Source: Paraburkholderia sp. PREW-6R
Lineage (GTDB): Bacteria > Pseudomonadota > Gammaproteobacteria > Burkholderiales > Burkholderiaceae
Direction of reading: 5' to 3'
Assembly: GCF_039621805.1 (NCBI RefSeq)
Contig: NZ_CP155074.1
Span: 1,302,001 to 1,366,000 of the forward strand
Length of the DNA stretch: 64,000 nucleotides
Below the pieces are notes generated by a model. That model saw only the letters and a list, made by a program, of their open reading frames with translations, ran no database searches and was not told where the DNA came from. Below are positions 62,625 to 64,000 of the stretch, piece by piece. Within the stretch, counting starts at the first letter, position 1. Each line of letters starts with the position of its first letter. The translations under genes were made by a program, and so were the position numbers.

Positions 62625-64000
62625 TCAACATGTTGCGGTTCCGGCAGGCACCAGCTCGTCTACAGACGGCAACATCGAACCCGTGTCGCGCAGGCGCGAA
62701 TGCCACGCGAAAGCCTGCTCCAGCCGGTGCGGCGTTTGTCCGCCGCCCTTCAATGCGTCCCGATAGTAGTCACGAAGCAGATCGCGATACAACGGATGTG
62801 CACAGTGTTCGATGATCAACATCGCGCGCTCTCTCGGCGCGAGTCCGCGCAGATCGGCAAGACCCTGCTCGGTGACCACAACGTCCACGTCGTGTTCGTT
62901 GTGATCGCAGTGCGGCACCATCGGCACGACGCTCGAAATGCGTCCATCCTTCGCGATCGATTTGGTTGCAAAGACCGCGCACGACGCGTTGCGCGCGAAG
63001 TCGCCCGATCCGCCTATGCCGTTCATCATATGCGTGCCGCCCACGTGTGTTGAGTTGACGTTGCCGTAAATGTCAAACTCGAGCGCGGTGTTCAGCGCAA
63101 TCAGACCCAGCCGCCGAATGACTTCCGGGTGGTTGCTCACTTCCTGCGGACGCAGCACGAGTCGATCCCGATAGCGTTCGAGTTCACCGAACACCTGCGC
63201 CTGGCGCGCGGCTGACAGCGTAATCGACGCGCCGGACGCGAACGTCACCTTGCCGGCATCCAGCAGATCGAAGGTGGAATCCTGCAGCACTTCCGAATAG
63301 ATCTCGAAAGCCTCGAACGGCGAATCGACGAAGCCCGCGAGGACCGCGTTCGCAATCGTGCCGATGCCGGCCTGCAACGGCGGCAGGCGCTTCGGCATAC
63401 GCCCGCGCGAAACTTCGTGCTGGAAAAACTCGATCAGATGACCGGCGATCTGCTGCGTGTGCTCATCGGCGGCCAGGACCGTGGATGGGCTGTCGGGCGT
63501 GTTCGTGATCACGATCGCCGCAATCTTTTCCGGGGGAATCATGATGGCCGGCGTGCCGACACGGTCCTGCGCACGCACGATCGGCAGCGGTTCGCGGTTC
63601 GGCCGGCGCCCCGGAATCCAGATGTCGTGCAGACCTTCGAGCGCCAGTGGCTGTGCCAGATTGATTTCGACGATGACCTTCGCTGCAAGAATCGCAAAGC
63701 TCGCCGAATTGCCGACGGACGTGGTCGGCACGATGCCGCCAGTCTCGGTGATCGCGACGGCTTCGATAATCGCGATGTCGAGTTCGCCGAGCTGATTCGC
63801 CCGAAGCATTTCGACCGTCTCCGACAGGTGTTGGTCGACGAACATCACCTCACCGCGATTGATGGCGTCGCGCAAGGTCTTGTCGACCTGGAACGGCAAG
63901 CGGCGCGCCAATACGTGTGCCTCGGTCAGCACGCGGTCCACGTCGTGACCGAGCGATGCGCCTGTCATCAGCGTGATTTGCAGTGGCTTGCGCTGCTGAC
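62625..64000 (-). CDS. Acetyl-CoA hydrolase/CoA-transferase family protein, 5-prime end beyond window
   Basis: At least 458 residues of a protein of about 500. The frame continues to the window edge, encoding QQRKPLQITLMTGASLGHDVD, which matches the N-terminal LLTGAS segment of the family, so the ATG at 63968 is internal. Other marks are PTTSVGNSASFAILAAKVIVEIN, the catalytic-Glu region TALEFDIYGNVNSTHVGG and GIGGSGDFARNASCAVF. Members transfer CoA between succinate, acetate or propionate; which one cannot be told. Convergent with the YeaQ-like gene. Confidence 0.88.
   Translation of the reverse strand, partial: QQRKPLQITLMTGASLGHDVDRVLTEAHVLARRLPFQVDKTLRDAINRGEVMFVDQHLSETVEMLRANQLGELDIAIIEAVAITETGGIVPTTSVGNSASFAILAAKVIVEINLAQPLALEGLHDIWIPGRRPNREPLPIVRAQDRVGTPAIMIPPEKIAAIVITNTPDSPSTVLAADEHTQQIAGHLIEFFQHEVSRGRMPKRLPPLQAGIGTIANAVLAGFVDSPFEAFEIYSEVLQDSTFDLLDAGKVTFASGASITLSAARQAQVFGELERYRDRLVLRPQEVSNHPEVIRRLGLIALNTALEFDIYGNVNSTHVGGTHMMNGIGGSGDFARNASCAVFATKSIAKDGRISSVVPMVPHCDHNEHDVDVVVTEQGLADLRGLAPRERAMLIIEHCAHPLYRDLLRDYYRDALKGGGQTPHRLEQAFAWHSRLRDTGSMLPSVDELVPAGTATC

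Overview
The window is GC-rich with strong wobble-position bias. Gene content (glucuronate/galacturonate oxidative pathway, cyanide-insensitive bd oxidase, malonate decarboxylase operon, DyP peroxidase, many HutC/GntR regulators and polar amino-acid ABC importers) points to a soil or plant-associated betaproteobacterium of the Burkholderiaceae, most likely Paraburkholderia or Burkholderia. No rRNA, tRNA, CRISPR array, insertion sequence or prophage was seen. It reads as ordinary, densely packed metabolic chromosome or chromid sequence. The last gene runs off the right edge.

Layout. 1-4.1 kb: a uronate/aldarate pathway split over two strands, garL-garR on plus and udh-exuT on minus, meeting at a bidirectional terminator. 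4.7-7.4 kb: bd-type quinol oxidase (cydAB plus a tiny third subunit) behind an FNR/ANR-like box. 7.6-10.2 kb: convergent LuxR-type response regulator and hybrid histidine kinase. 10.5-15.8 kb: a sigma-like protein of unknown role, a large GMC oxidoreductase-alpha/beta hydrolase fusion and a membrane protein. 15.8-18.2 kb: a D-2-hydroxyacid dehydrogenase (FAD) and an isopenicillin-N-synthase-type dioxygenase.

18.5-28.6 kb: two polar amino-acid ABC importers. The plus-strand set ends in a GntR regulator. The minus-strand set continues into a histidine ammonia-lyase homologue and a HutC-type regulator. That lyase precisely lacks the Ala-Ser-Gly tripeptide from which the family makes its MIO cofactor. 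Together with its transporter and regulator it may form an ergothioneine (or other betaine) uptake and cleavage unit, rather than a hut operon.

29.4-35.4 kb: Crp/Fnr-type regulator, an Asp/Glu-racemase-like protein, a ribose-type sugar ABC importer and a divergent NAD-dependent epimerase, with two CRP-like palindromes between the divergent units. 35.7-37.6 kb: arylamine N-acetyltransferase and a DUF2501 secreted protein. 37.7-45.8 kb: a Fur-box-preceded cluster of OprB-like porin, periplasmic propeller protein, Tat-exported DyP peroxidase (EfeB type) and an FbpABC ferric importer, which looks like one iron-acquisition route from outer membrane to cytoplasm. 46-50.2 kb: LysR/EamA pair, YefM-YoeB toxin-antitoxin and an MFS transporter. 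50.3-57.5 kb: GntR regulator and mdcABCDEGH malonate decarboxylase operon; the divergent MFS gene is the best candidate for the malonate importer. 57.5-64 kb: AlkB, RutE-like reductase, small membrane proteins, metallophosphoesterase, an exported protein and a partial acetyl-CoA hydrolase/CoA-transferase.
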